A DNA stretch of 64,000 bases, taken from contig NC_135018.1 in NCBI RefSeq assembly GCF_051020955.1, forward strand, positions 7,438,439 to 7,502,438, given 5' to 3'. Below the pieces are notes generated by a model. The model was not told where the DNA came from. It was given only the letters and a program-made list of their open reading frames with translations, and ran no database searches. Source of the stretch: Megalopta genalis (Eukaryota; Arthropoda; Insecta; Hymenoptera; Halictidae). Below are positions 21,365 through 32,925 of this stretch, one piece after another. A program made the position numbers and the translations under genes. Position 1 is the stretch's first letter. Every line of letters starts with the position of its first letter.

Positions 21365-21835
21365 CGAATACAAAATAGAATTTCAAATGTGAATAGAAAT
21401 ACAAAATAGAATTTCAAATGTGAATAGAAATACAAAATAGAATTTCAAATAAACACGAATATGAAATACAATTTCAAATAAGCACGAATACAAAGTACAA
21501 TCTCAAATAAATACAAATACAAAATACAATTTGAAATAAACATGAATACAAAATGCAATTTGAAATAAACACGAATATAAAATAAAATACGAAATATAAA
21601 CACGAATACAAAATACAATTTCAAATAAATATAAATACAAAATACAATTTGAAATAAACATGAATACAAAATGCAATTTGAAATAAACACGAATATAAAA
21701 TAAAATACGAAATATAAACACGAATACAAAATACAATTTCAAATAAACACGAATACAAAATAGAATTTCAAATAAACGCGAATACAAAATACAATTTCAA
21801 GTAAAGACGAATACAAAATAAAATTTCAAATGATC
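21365..21835. repeat. 29-bp tandem repeat
   Basis: Units of CACGAATACAAAATACAATT plus TCAAATAAA, about 16 copies, with a variant sub-block repeated at 21590 and 21709. Frames on the minus strand (Phe/Tyr/Cys-rich) are by-products. Confidence 0.93.
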
Positions 21836-22552
21836 ACAGACACAAAATAAACCAAAAATCCGATAGTTAAACAATGAGACGGTATGTCGAAGAATGCTGT
21901 ATTTCTTGAAACAGGCCAACGCGAAATCAATTTAGCGAGCGAACCAGCGCGACGAATTCCGGAATAATCGCGCTCGCGAGAACTTCGAGGAGATAAGACG
22001 AAAAGAAAAATGTGGTGACCCAAAAAGTTCGTTTCGGCTGGAAAGATTACGTGGATTCGCTTATCGGCCAGGCGCGGCGGGATTATCGAAAAGTTGTCGG
22101 AGACACCCCCCCCCCCCCCATCGTCGCCAGTTAATTAGTACACGGCTCCGAAGAGTTCGCCGGGACGATGCATCACAGTGCCTCCGGCGAATGACAGCAA
22201 TTAGTTTTCATAAGTCGAGTCATGATGAATACGAAAAGTAGCGGTAGAGAGGGGGGCTGGAGCTTGTCCGGGAACTTAGCAGCCGATTACATACACGGGA
22301 GATCGGTCGCGCCAAGAACTTTTGCCTGTTCAAATTTCAATCGGCGGCGATCTCCGTTCCGCGACACAGTCTTTCGGCGCGCGATAAGTCGCCGACTAGG
22401 ATTTCGTCGTCGAGATCCGGGCCAAAAGGGAAAATCAAAAATAATTGGTTCGTTCGAATTGATTCGTCGCGTCGCTGTTGATTCGCGGAACGATCGCAGT
22501 TTTCATCGAATTCGCGTATCTGATAGAATTGTCGTCTAGCAAGGTATAGAGA
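21836..22552. other. no recognised gene; poly-C run
   Basis: CpG-rich at 22020-22540 with a C13-type run near 22107. An Arg-rich 105-codon frame (22222-22539) has no domain. Confidence 0.45.
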
Positions 22553-22850
22553 ACATTGTTGAACATTTATTTATAAAATTAACGTTCCTGTGATACAAAG
22601 ATTAGGTATATGCTAAATTGCTTTATCGAAATGATGATAATTGTATCCGTTCAATTATAATATTTATTATTTAGTAAATAAATAAATAATTTGATAAAGT
22701 ATCTGCACTTCCGATCGGTAATTTCCTAGAAACTGGAACTTGAATAAATCAGTTGTTTATTTGAAATTTGATTCGAAATCTTTATTTCTATAAATATTAG
22801 TATTTTTCTTAATAGTAACGTAAAATGACTGAAAATTAAGTTGAAGATGT
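22553..22850. repeat. Dispersed repeat Q, copy 2
   Basis: Diverged direct copy of 12878-13190, with the shared blocks in the same order. Confidence 0.65.
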
Positions 22851-22979
22851 TACTCAACTGAAACTTAACACTGCGCCATACTATTTTTTATGTTTTCTCT
22901 TTTTCATTTAAGCTAGAAACCTCTCTTACAGGGTTATTAACTCTATGCACATTGCTGTCCATAGAAACGATGTATCTAC

Positions 22980-23050
22980 ATAGATATATATATATATTAT
23001 TATATTTTATATGTTATATATATATATATATACACATACACATATATACA
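22980..23050. repeat. AT/ACAT microsatellite
   Basis: TATATA runs followed by ATACACATACACATA. Confidence 0.9.
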
Positions 23051-25336
23051 ATTAAAACACAGTTAGAAAAAACTGAACACAAAATTGCATATCACCACAC
23101 TATATTACACTATGTTGTATGTACTATAATCTCGCTTATCTTCTCTTCTGAACCTATTTCATTCATTATTTGGCACAGCACCGATATAAGAAAAGGCTAC
23201 AGTTGCAAGAAAAGTGAGCATTTACATTCGCGAATTGTTTAATCAAGTTCTCCGCACAGCTGAACTTGCTATGATTTGCTTGCAATGTTCGGAACGAATA
23301 TACGAGACGATTTCTGTTTCGTTCGTCGGTTCGCCTCGAGACCGTAGAGACTCCGCCATTTCGGTTATGGTTGTTGCAATTCCGGCATGCGAGCACCGAT
23401 CGCGCGAACCCTGTGATCCTGGTCATTATCAGGAGACGGTCGATGATGCTGGCTACTCTCTGCGGCGGGAACGGGAAACGTCTGCTGCCTTCCGGCTACG
23501 GTTTCCTTAACGATCCAGGTAAATGAGAACGACTGGCGGTTAAAACGCGATCGCCAGTTTTATAGGAAACAATACGTGCCTGGGACGATAAGATATCGCG
23601 CTCGTTTATATTAATTCCGGAAGCGACGCCGCGGCGTCCCTTATCCGAAGATCCAAGCTCGATCGCATGCTCGACGATCTCCGAGCCGTGATTTACGCCA
23701 GCCGACGATCTTACCCGCGAGCCGCTATCCCGAGTTGCGGGAAACGTTTTGTGGATGCTGCCCGGTGCAATGCACTCTGCGCCGTTTAGGGTTGTCGTCG
23801 AGTCGCGCGTATCTCGGAGCATTGTCATTTTTTGAGACCAGTGAACCCGACTGTTCCCTTCTAATCGCGGATTCGTTTCGCCTTCTTGCGTTGTAATTCT
23901 GTCGTTTGATTCGTTCCGAAGATTTCTAGCAGAATTTGCAGGGTCTGCATTGAACATTCATCCTTTCGTAAACAATCGCTTCTTTTTCAAATCATTAATT
24001 AATTCTATTGTAGGTATTCAATTTTTCCAAATCCAATTAATTCTTTTGTAGTAATTCATCTTTTTCAAGGAAAATTTAACCTCAAGGAAAAATAACGCAA
24101 ATATCCACCTGTTTTTCAATTAAATCAACCTTTTGGCAGATCACGCTTGGTCGGTGCCCGATTGCATTTTTCATTTTAATATGAATTTGCGTGCTTACTT
24201 GTAAAATAATACCGATTTCATTGCACATAATTAAACACCGTTAATCCTTGCAGCGCGGACTGTAATGAAATAGTAATAATACAAGAAATATCTACGTTTT
24301 ACATTATTATTGCGACCGTGTTATTATATTCGTATTATATGAATGTCATTCAGATTACATTACTCGTACCGCATATTATATTCGTATTATGAATCGCATG
24401 AACGTCGGATCGAATCAAATTTTTCATAATTACTCCGCATTAGTAAGTTTAAACGACAATAGATGTTTATAAAATGTCATTAAGTTTTTTTATATAATTT
24501 AATTTAAAAATTTCTTATTTTTAAACTTTTTAATGCGGATCTTATTACAAGCAATTACGTGTAAGTGAATTTTATTTGCAAATCGATGGAATTTTATTTT
24601 GGGGAAAGGTGGATACGATCAACAAAAAGATTAATTTTGCATGCAGAAACACGTATAAACAGTGAAGAGGATTATCGTTCGTTAAATGTCTGGTTTCACA
24701 TTTTGTATTTTACGATTATTGAAATTACGAAGCTGTTTCCATTGGAAATTGTTGAATATTTCTTTATGCACGTATGAATAATTATTCTTTATGCAGGCAT
24801 ATGCTGTTATAAAAACCGTGTGGAATTTAAATTCGTTCAATTTGACAATCTTTACGAGACACCGCGAACCAATCACTTTTAGATCTCGGTAAATTCGACG
24901 TTAAATACGAATCTTGATTGAAATGGAATTCTGTTCTTTGTCATCGATGCTCGGATTTTGCGATACTAATTATAAACAATATAATTCTTAATAATAATAT
25001 TATCGAACTAAAAACAATTATCAAATATAAATAATTTAAAATATAATATTTCTTTGAAATCACACGTGGCAATACATATATTTTATGAACTATTTAAATA
25101 AAATATGATCGTATTTAAAAACATACAATTTATTGGAATTCAGTGTAAAAATTAAAATAGTCACGATAGGCTGGATTTATTGAAAACTTTGATCATCGAT
25201 TATTCCTTTACGCACTTTTTAACCTACTGTGCTGAGTTCATCGTTGATTATTTTTGTTAAATCTGAAATAGTTAATAATTTAAACTGGCCGCTACAAAAA
25301 AAGACGGTGTAAATTGGAATTGACGCTAACTATAGG
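23051..25336. other. no recognised gene
   Basis: GC-rich 23290-23960 has opposed frames, the longest 153 codons minus, without domains. From 24000 on it is AT-rich. TTAATCCTTGCAGCGCGGAC at 24243 looks like one end of a TTAA MITE with no partner found. Confidence 0.45.
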
Positions 25337-25756
25337 ATGAAATGGAGGATATTAAGCATCCTTAGACTTTTAAGTGACACACCGCGTATGCATGTACTTA
25401 CGATTTATTAAAACCATAACCAAGAAGCACGATAAGGTTTCTTGGTCAATTAAAGTAACGATTGCACGCACAATAAGAAATGTTTTGCTATCATTTGAAC
25501 TGGCGTATAGAGAACGGCAATACAGATGAAACGTCTCCAACTCGAAGACAAAATGGCTGATATGAAGCATCTTTAGGGTTTTCGATCGACGCATCGCGTG
25601 CATGTGCAATTTTATTAGCGACGTAACTTAGAAACTGGACGGGTTCTCTTGGTTAATAAAATAACGATTGCGAACACGGTAAGAAATGTTTCACCGACTG
25701 TACCATATTCTAACAAGCGTCGCTCGCAGTGGTCAAAGTGCAAGAGGATAGCGCTT
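25337..25756. repeat. Block H, copy 1 (internal tandem duplication)
   Basis: 420 bp repeated at 31649-32068. It contains two diverged direct copies of a roughly 215-bp unit: AAATGGAGGATATTAAGCAT... and AAATGGCTGATATGAAGCAT..., each followed by GTGCATGT/TGCATGT and then AATAACGATTGCxxxCAC and GTAAGAAATGTTT. No domain in the short frames. Confidence 0.85.
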
Positions 25757-25924
25757 CACTTCTGTTCGAACAATCGACAGAGGAAATTTGTATTTTCCGA
25801 AGCTTCTAATTAAGAATTAACTGTCTCTTCGTACTTTTGGCAAAATTTTTATTACTTTATACTTTTGGCTTTTTTCCTATTTACTTGTGATCGTGATATA
25901 ATGATGGAATTATGTAATGAAATT
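25757..25924. repeat. Linker shared with 31324-31503
   Basis: TTCACTTCTG, then CAATCGACAGAGGAAATTTG and an AT-rich tail, present in front of an LTR-like copy at both loci. In the other locus it lies before, not after, block H. Confidence 0.8.
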
Positions 25925-26291
25925 TGTTGGGATTATGGAATGAAAAAAAATGAATATGATTCTAATTCTTTTCTTAAAAAGACTTTATTTTATTCCTTTA
26001 TTGAGAGAAGGTATATGGGCGAAAACGATCGAGCGACCAAACTCTACTGAGAGTCCGGTAAGAAAAAAACGCTTCTTTTATACCCTTCTTGGGTTCGTCT
26101 TATCCACCAATCAGAGACGTTTATTTGTCGCGTTTCACATTGTACACGTGACGCTGGGATCCCCAAACAGTCAGGGCACGATGTGTATCTAATGGTACCG
26201 GTGATGATGTATCGCGGTATCTATTATATACAGTTTACATCACCGTCGTTGCCCGCTGACGGAACCGACGAAAATGTAAACCGATATCTTA
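25925..26291 (-). mobile_element. LTR-like repeat, copy A
   Basis: 367 bp. Read on the minus strand it starts TAAGATATCGGTTTAC, contains GATTGG (CCAAT box), GGGTATAAAAGAAG, then TCTCAGTAG about 30-35 bp on, three overlapping AATAAA signals, and ends CCATAATCCCAACA. That order (enhancer region, TATA, initiator, polyadenylation) is what a retrotransposon LTR has. No flanking internal region, primer site or gag-pol was seen, so it would be a solo LTR. The 5' end lacks the usual TG, which weakens the call. Confidence 0.55.
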
Positions 26292-26350
26292 GTACCTTAG
26301 TACTAAGTAAACTATAGATTAATTTTTGTTCGAGGCTAAAATTTCCTTTT
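26292..26350. repeat. Segment X, copy 1
   Basis: TACTAAGTAAACTATAGATT and the following TTCGAGGCTAAAATTTCC also occur at 32862-32925 and, reversed, at 32447-32510. Confidence 0.8.
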
Positions 26351-26993
26351 TTTTCAACAAAACGCATCTTTTTCCGCAGAACGCGAAGCGTTTAATGTTC
26401 GCGTTTCCCGCGTTGACCGATGCACCGCGATGTTCTTTATCCAAGGCTGCCTCAAGGGCCGTAGTTCGCAGGTACGCGGACGTAAGGCATGCCGCTCGCA
26501 ACAGCCGACCGAGAGGTCTAACGCGGTTACGTCGAATTAGAACGTTAAATTAGAACGTAGCACGTGTCCTGGCCCCGATAGAGTCAGCGCGCGGGAAAAT
26601 CGGCGAACGGGACCGAGAATAAGAGAGAAGGGCGGACAGAAACCGAAATAGCGCCGCAGCAAATAAACGTTCGGTGCACACGTGAGCGCGACGTCACACT
26701 GTTGAGCACCGTACAGCGACGTGTGCCAAGTGAAAGCGATTCGCTTGTGTAATTTGCTACCGATTCCAGCCTACCGATCGCTCGCAGTATTGCGAAACGT
26801 CTAATTAAGACGATGCTTGGCCGGCCATACTTTATAACCGTCCGCTCGGCACCCCCGCGAGTGATTGTTTAGATCGTTTAGAAATTCTAAACTTTAGAAT
26901 CATGTTAATAGTTATAATAACGAGTTCTTATTTTGAATTAATTATTATATTAAAATTAGTTTTATTACACATTACACAACAGTTCTTATTTTT
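26351..26993. other. GC-rich, no recognised gene
   Basis: Contains a CACGTGAGCGCGACGTCAC stretch (E-box and CRE-like sites) at about 26680, possibly regulatory. No defended frame. Confidence 0.35.
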
Positions 26994-27240
26994 AATCAAC
27001 CCTTTGCACTCCGCGCAACGACCTTCATATTATACATATAGTATACCTTCGGAACCAAGTAAGATATTTGATTTATATGCATTTGTAAACGTCGAGGAAC
27101 GTATATTTGAAAAAAAGAAGACATTAACATTAAACTTCAAAATCACAATAAACTTGAATGTCTCCTCAGAGGGGACATACGAGTGATATGCTAGAATTAC
27201 GATGTCCCCTCTCAGGGTACAACGGGGTGCAAAGGGTTAA
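26994..27240. mobile_element. TTAA MITE with CCCTTTGCAC ends (J)
   Basis: AACCCTTTGCACTCCG on the left pairs with CGGGGTGCAAAGGGTTAA. The left TTAA is mutated to TCAA. The inner pair CTCAGAGGGGACAT / ATGTCCCCTCTCAG near the right end can form a hairpin. Confidence 0.75.
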
Positions 27241-27763
27241 TTATTATATTGAAATTAGTTGTTATAAATTATCATAATAGTTATTATATTATTATGTTAA
27301 AATTAGTTATTATAAATTATTATAAATTAGTTATATAACAACGAGTAGTAATCGTTGATCGGATTATTTTTCGCCCGCCTCTGGCACAAACGCTGTCGCG
27401 TTATCTCATTGACAGGAGGCTTCTTTTCGGAGAAAAACTAAGTGCGACCATCGCCGGAATTCCTGTTCCCGTCTTTCACCTGCCTCGAATCTCCCTCGTT
27501 TCATCGAGCGTGACCTAAGCTTTCCAGCTTTCGAAGAACGCTCAAAATAATTACGCGACCCGAATTCGAGATTCGCGGCGGCAAGTGGACCGCGAGTGCG
27601 ACATTTGTTAACACGGTGAACCGCTCGTTGTCTCGCTGCCGGAGTGGCCCAACTCCGGCGCCGTCGTCGTCGGATGAATTAAGCGGCTGCCACCTGTTTC
27701 TGATTTTCCACGCGTCCACAAGCCAGAAACTCTCCGTTTTCGGATGCGGAAGCACCAGAACTA

Positions 27764-27765
<2 letters not shown>
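27241..27765. other. no recognised gene
   Basis: AT-rich TTATTATA repeats to 27350, then CpG-rich sequence with frames on both strands and no domain. Confidence 0.4.

Positions 27766-27809
<44 letters not shown>
27766..27809. repeat. (CT)n microsatellite
   Basis: About 20 CT units. Confidence 0.97.
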
Positions 27810-27810
<1 letters not shown>

Positions 27811-29339
27811 TCTCCATTTTACTCTCCGCCACCCGCTCCCCAACGACCCCTCGTAAAAGGAGTTTACGATCCACGGGTGGACCAAGCGGGCAAACCGCTT
27901 CCTTTCGCCGCGAGAGTGCGTCATCTACTTCTCGCGAATTATTCACCGGATACGTTCTCGTTGTTTCGAGACTTGCCCCGAACTAATGAGTGGAAAGAAT
28001 TTACGAGTCTACACCCCTAACAGCTTGACAAAAATACCCCGGAACGTAACTACGGCCAGCGAGTCCGCGACAACCCGTCCTGCAACTCGGCATCCAAATT
28101 GTCGCCGCTTTAAACCGGCCATCTTGTCGGATTATCGAGCATCGATCTCACTCTTCGATCAGACTCCTCCGCTCTTTTATCAACGTTCCTGAGTTTTCCC
28201 ACGCAGACAGTTTCACGAGCTCTTTCTAAACGTGATAGCACTTTGCACTTTCGGATGCTTGAGCTTCGGAGAGCACACGCCCCCATCTGACTTGGAATGC
28301 TTACATTTTATGCGATTTCGTTTGTGCGCGTGTGTGCGTGTATGTGTGAAATGGAGATTCATACGAGGAATAGTTACATTTTTTATCAATTGTTCGGTTG
28401 GAACGAATATGGCGGCGGCAGAATTCTTTTCAAATCCTGCTGGAATTATTTATGTGGAAATAATTGTCGTACTTTCTACTTGTCTTTGGTTTCAATATTA
28501 TTCTTATAATAATTGGTGTTACGCTGTAATTGTATGGTATTATTATTGTTAGAAGTCTATTCGCTCTAGCATGGTCCCATTAACTGCGCGAGGTCATTAT
28601 CGACCACGTATCGTGCAATTAACTATAAATGGTGTGGTATTGTTCGTTTTCGATTGCGTTATGTATTCTGTAAAAACGTTCGCATTTTATAGAATGAAAA
28701 ATTTCGGAGCGACGATTACGTAGTGTACTCATTTTATTTTCATTTCTCTGGAGCCTTTCTGGGAAGAAATAAAGTTTTACATCGTTTCTCCTTCTTCGAA
28801 TTTATTCATAGGAAGGTATGTGCTCGTAAATTACTTGAAATGCGGCAGATTTCTTGGACAATTTCATAGGGAAATATTTCACATCGTATTTTTGTTCTCT
28901 TCCCTTTTTTGCAAAATTGTGAGAAATCGTTCCAGTGAATGAGTATTTTAAAATTGTATAAAATACAAACAAAAAAGATCAAAAATAATGGAGACAGTGT
29001 ATGTATACACATTATAAAAAATGTGTAAAAATTCTGTAGGAACAATACGTGATCAAATTGTAAGGAGGAAAAAGAAAATGATAAAAATAACGCATGCTGT
29101 ATGTATAAAAAGGATGAAATTATACAGAATGTAAAAAAATGTGAAAAACTCTGTAGGATCTAGAAAAATTATGAAACTGTAGTGTACAGAGTGTCACGAA
29201 TCGTGTAACATATTTACCGATTATAAATTTGCACATACCGTGTACACAGAATTCCGGAAAATAGTAAAAAATTATAAAATTCTAATATAAAAAATTATAA
29301 AAGGTCCTTGTATTCAACGATTTTTAGTCAATAAGTGAC
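27810..29339. other. no recognised gene
   Basis: CpG-rich to about 28320, then AT-rich. A 134-codon frame (27616-28020) crosses the microsatellite and has no domain. 28980-29290 has several loosely repeated GTAAAAAxTxTGTAGGA segments. Confidence 0.4.
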
Positions 29340-29369
29340 ATTTATTAATAATTTCAACAATATTTTCTC

Positions 29370-29490
29370 AGTGTACAGTTAATCAGTAAATACAGTAAAC
29401 AATTAATCAGAAAATACAGTAAACAGTTAATCAATAGATACAATAAACAATTAGTCAGTAAATACGGTAAACAATTAGTAAAATGATTAA
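29370..29490. repeat. 24-bp degenerate tandem repeat
   Basis: About five units of CAGTAAACAATTAATCAG plus AAATA. Confidence 0.8.
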
Positions 29491-29885
29491 TTCAGCGTGT
29501 GTTTCCAAAAAAATCAAGTCTCCCGCTGAACTCGTTTGCCGCCCTGGTCGCTCTTGCGATGCAGCTTTGTGAACTCAATGAGGTTCTAAACAAAATTGCA
29601 AAGAGGCCTCGTGCATGCCACGATTCTCGCTCGAGTTTCAAGCCGCGTCAGTCAATTAATTTTGCAGCGTCCTGTAGAGCAGCACCGCGCTTCTAAACTG
29701 GGGCACGCGGCGACCGCAGATTTCGTTTTGACAGACCGCTTAGCAGGCCATCGGCATTCCTCCTGGTGATCCCGAAAACGTTGCTTGTCTGGGACAAGCC
29801 TCGCATTCTATAATTGGTGCATGCGAATGAGCGGCGAACAGAACAGAGTAGAGCAGGGCAGCACAGAGCACACGTGCTCGCGCTC

Positions 29886-30395
29886 CAGTTTTCGCCGGAT
29901 AATATACAAGATTATCCTAAAACCTGTTTCGACGTACGAAGTACAATTATGGGGTGCGTTCAGCAACTCGAACATAGAAATTTTACAAACATTTCAGTCA
30001 AAGGCTCTGCGGAACAGATCCAAAGCTCCGTGGTATGTCTCTAATGACATGATAGTAGACAACGACCTGGCGATAATTATTGTTAAAACAAAAAATATCG
30101 AACTACGGTAAACGCCACATACAACTGTTATCATAACATAAAAAAACGATTAGTTAGGGAATTAATTTCAGATTAAGTAGGTAAGAAAATAACCTCCTAA
30201 ACCTAGAAAACAGATTCGCCGAGTAAATCTAGTGTTATTGCAAATTTAAGATTTTATTGTAAACGAGTACTCAAATAATGCGTTCGTTACTCTAGTTTTG
30301 TATGTCCGACTGTTATTTCCTTATGTATTTATATCGTACAATTAGGCTTTATAGCCCAATAAATGAAAGAATAAATAAATAAATTAATTTATTAT
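29886..30395 (+). mobile_element. 5'-truncated Jockey-like retrotransposon
   Basis: Coding tail as above, then a roughly 270-bp 3' UTR ending GGCTTTATAGCCCAATAAAT and an AATAAATA-type tail, the standard 3' end of the clade. The hairpin GGCTTTATAGCC sits just before the polyadenylation signal. The (TA)n array after the tail may have grown from it. Confidence 0.85.
29890..30111 (+). pseudogene. Jockey-type reverse transcriptase C-terminus
   Basis: The translated text includes IIYKIILKPVSTYEVQLWG, then SNSNIEILQTFQSKALR and APWYVSNDMI. This is the conserved tail of the ORF2 reverse transcriptase in Jockey-clade non-LTR retrotransposons. Endonuclease and polymerase core are missing: 5' truncation, the usual outcome of incomplete target-primed reverse transcription. 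The join with the upstream sequence lies near 29886. Mild decay (for example NRSKAP where a hydrophobic stretch is expected). Confidence 0.85.
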
Positions 30396-30401
30396 ATATA
30401 T

Positions 30402-30465
<64 letters not shown>

Positions 30466-30470
30466 ATTAT
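30394..30470. repeat. (TA)n microsatellite
   Basis: About 30 TA units right after the retrotransposon tail. Confidence 0.97.
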
Positions 30471-31323
30471 GCTATAATAATGTGCAATGACCACGTGTCA
30501 CAATAAACCGTCAACAAATGTACTCATAACTTCGTGATGGAATTCATGTAAATGCTCCTAAGTCAATAACAAAAAAAAGGATAGAAAAAACAAAAAAAAT
30601 TCTCGCTGAGCTTGTTTCGTCGGGCCTCTTAGCACTGATCTTGGGGTAAACGCAGTTCGTTCCAGTGGTCAGTCAGCCCCCGGGAAAACGCCACGTGCAA
30701 CGTTGCAGTTTTCACAAGCTTCGCGAATTAGCCGCGCGAAAAAAACCGCGCGCTCGAGCGCGCCAAAGGCAATGTTCCATCTTTCTCCCCACCCGCTCTT
30801 TTCGCTTTTATTTCGACCGCGCTCTTTTTGCTCTGACTAGGCTCTTTTTTTGCCGTTCGTCAACGTGACTGCAATACGTTGCCCGGCGAGTGCACACGAA
30901 TCCTCTCAAATAGAGCCGATTAGTATGGGACAATGCGCACCGTAGGCCGCGCGGGACGGGCGGCCCGCGCGACTCGCAACGCGCCGAAACAATTTTAACT
31001 TTTGCCTCTTGGGCTTTCGGAGGCCGCCGCCGTGCGGCATGCGATCAAAGAAACATCCGATACGAGAAACATTTAACCGTTCTCGCCGATAAATTCTTGC
31101 ATGTTGACGGCCACCGTCAAGTAACACTGTCCCGTTTCGTCGACTTTCCTTTCCCGAATTCGCCGTGTCGGAAAATTGGTTTTTCAATTCTTTACAGTTT
31201 GCCGTAGTCTTTTCAACACTTCCCCGTTTGAGCATAGAATATTGAATGAATGCAGAGGGAACAGAATCACGGATTTTATACCTTCATTCGATTCACTGAA
31301 ATCATTGAAGAAAGAGGCTCTGT
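30471..31323. other. no recognised gene
   Basis: CpG-rich 30600-31190 with Arg-rich frames on both strands and no domain. Confidence 0.4.
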
Positions 31324-31503
31324 CGCTTTCACTTCTGCTCCAACAATCGACAGAGGAAATTTGTATTTTCCGAAGCTTCTAATTAAGAATTAACTGTCTC
31401 TTCGTACTCTCTTTTGGCAAAATTTTTATTACTTTATACTTTTGGCTTTTTTCCTATTTACTTGTGATCGTGATATAATGATGGAATTTTATGTAATGAA
31501 ATT
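31324..31503. repeat. Linker, second copy
   Basis: Matches 25757-25924 with a few small indels (for example CTCT inserted in TCGTACTCTCTTTTGG). Confidence 0.8.
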
Positions 31504-31648
31504 TGTTGGGATTATGGAATGAAAAAATGAATATGATTCTAATTCTTTTCTTAAAAAGACTTTATTTTATTCCTTTATTGAGAGAAGGTATATGGGCGAA
31601 AACGATCGAGCGACCAAACTCTACTGAGAGTCCGGTAAGAAAAAAACG
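31504..31648 (-). mobile_element. LTR-like repeat, copy B1 (truncated)
   Basis: 145 bp matching the first part of copy A (plus-strand TGTTGGGATTATGG...). It breaks off at CCGGTAAGAAAAAAACG, which is joined directly to block H. Confidence 0.6.
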
Positions 31649-32068
31649 ATGAAATGGAGGATATTAAGCATCCTTGGACTTTTAAGTGACACACCGCGTA
31701 TGCATGTACTTACGATTTATTAAAACCATAACCAAGAAGCACGATAAGGTTTCTTGGTCAATTAAAGTAACGATTGCACGCACAATAAGAAATGTTTTGC
31801 TATCATTTGAACTGGCGTATAGAGAACGGCAATACAGATGAAACGTCTCCAACTCGAAGACAAAATGGCTGATATGAAGCATCTTTAGAGTTTTCGATCG
31901 ACGCATCGCGTGCATGTGCAATTTTATTAGCAACGTAACTTAGAAACTGGACGGGTTCTCTTGGTTAATAAAATAACGATTGCGAACACGGTAAGAAATG
32001 TTTCACCGACTGTACCATATTCTAACAAGCGTCGCTCGCAGTGGTCAAAGTGCAAGAGGATAGCGCAG
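31649..32068. repeat. Block H, copy 2
   Basis: Nearly identical to 25337-25756, including the internal duplication. Confidence 0.9.
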
Positions 32069-32083
32069 TAATCGCTTGAAACG

Positions 32084-32446
32084 TGTTGGGATTATGGAAT
32101 GAAAATGAATATGATTCTAATTCTTTTCTTAAAAAGACTTTATTTTATTCCTTTATTGAGAGAAGGTATATGGGCGAAAACGATCGAGCGACCAAACTCT
32201 ACTGAGAGTCCGGTAAGAAAAAAACGCTTCTTTTATACCCTTCTTGGGTTCGTCTTATCCACCAATCAGAGACGTTTATTTGTCGCGTTTCACATTGTAT
32301 ACGTGACGCTGGGATCCCCAAACAGTCAGGGCACGATGTGTATCTAATGGTACCGGTGATGATGTATCGCGGTATCTATTATATACAGTTTACATCACCG
32401 TTGTTGCCCGCTGACGGAACCGACGAAAATGTAAACCGATATCTTA
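32084..32446 (-). mobile_element. LTR-like repeat, copy B2
   Basis: 363 bp, same orientation as copy A and nearly identical to it. It forms the left arm of a long inverted repeat with copy C. Confidence 0.6.
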
Positions 32447-32510
32447 GTTGTTGAAATTTTAGCCTCGAACAAAAATTAATCTATAGTTTACTTAGTAAAA
32501 TATCTTCAGT
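32447..32510. repeat. Segment X, reversed copy
   Basis: Spacer between the two inverted LTR-like copies; the complement of the sequence at 26292 and 32862. Confidence 0.8.
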
Positions 32511-32854
32511 TAAGATATCGGTTTACATTTCGTCGGCTCCGTCAGCGGGCAGCGACGGTGACGTAATCTGTATATATTAGATGCCGCGATACATCATCGC
32601 CGGTACCTTTTGATGTACATCGGTCCCAGCGTCACGTATACAATGTAAGACGCGACAAATAAAACGTCTCTGATTGGTGGACACGACGAACCCAAAAAGG
32701 GTATAAAAGAAGCGTTTCTTCTTACCGGACAGTTAGTAGAGTTTGATCGCTCGATCGGTTTCGCTCATATACCTTCTCTCAATAAAGGAATAAAATAAAG
32801 TCCTTTTAAGCAAAGTATTAGAATCATATTCATTTTCATTCCATAATCCCAACA
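32511..32854 (+). mobile_element. LTR-like repeat, copy C
   Basis: 344 bp in plus orientation, more diverged than A and B2. ATTGG at 32673, TATAAAAG at 32702, ACAGTTAG with its central A at 32731 (29 bp from the TATA), AATAAA at 32781 and twice after it, end CCATAATCCCAACA. The TATA-to-start spacing is what RNA polymerase II promoters use. Confidence 0.6.
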
Positions 32855-32925
32855 TTAGTATCTTAGTACTAAGTAAACTATAGATTAATTTTTGTTCGAG
32901 GCTAAAATTTCCTTTTTTTTTCAAC
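32855..32925. repeat. Segment X, copy 3
   Basis: TACTAAGTAAACTATAGATT onward, as at 26302, here on the other side of an LTR-like copy. Confidence 0.8.

Noticed and set aside
25925..26291. A complete LTR retrotransposon between the LTR-like copies
   Set aside because: Sequence between copies has no gag, protease, reverse transcriptase or integrase text; copies are partly inverted.
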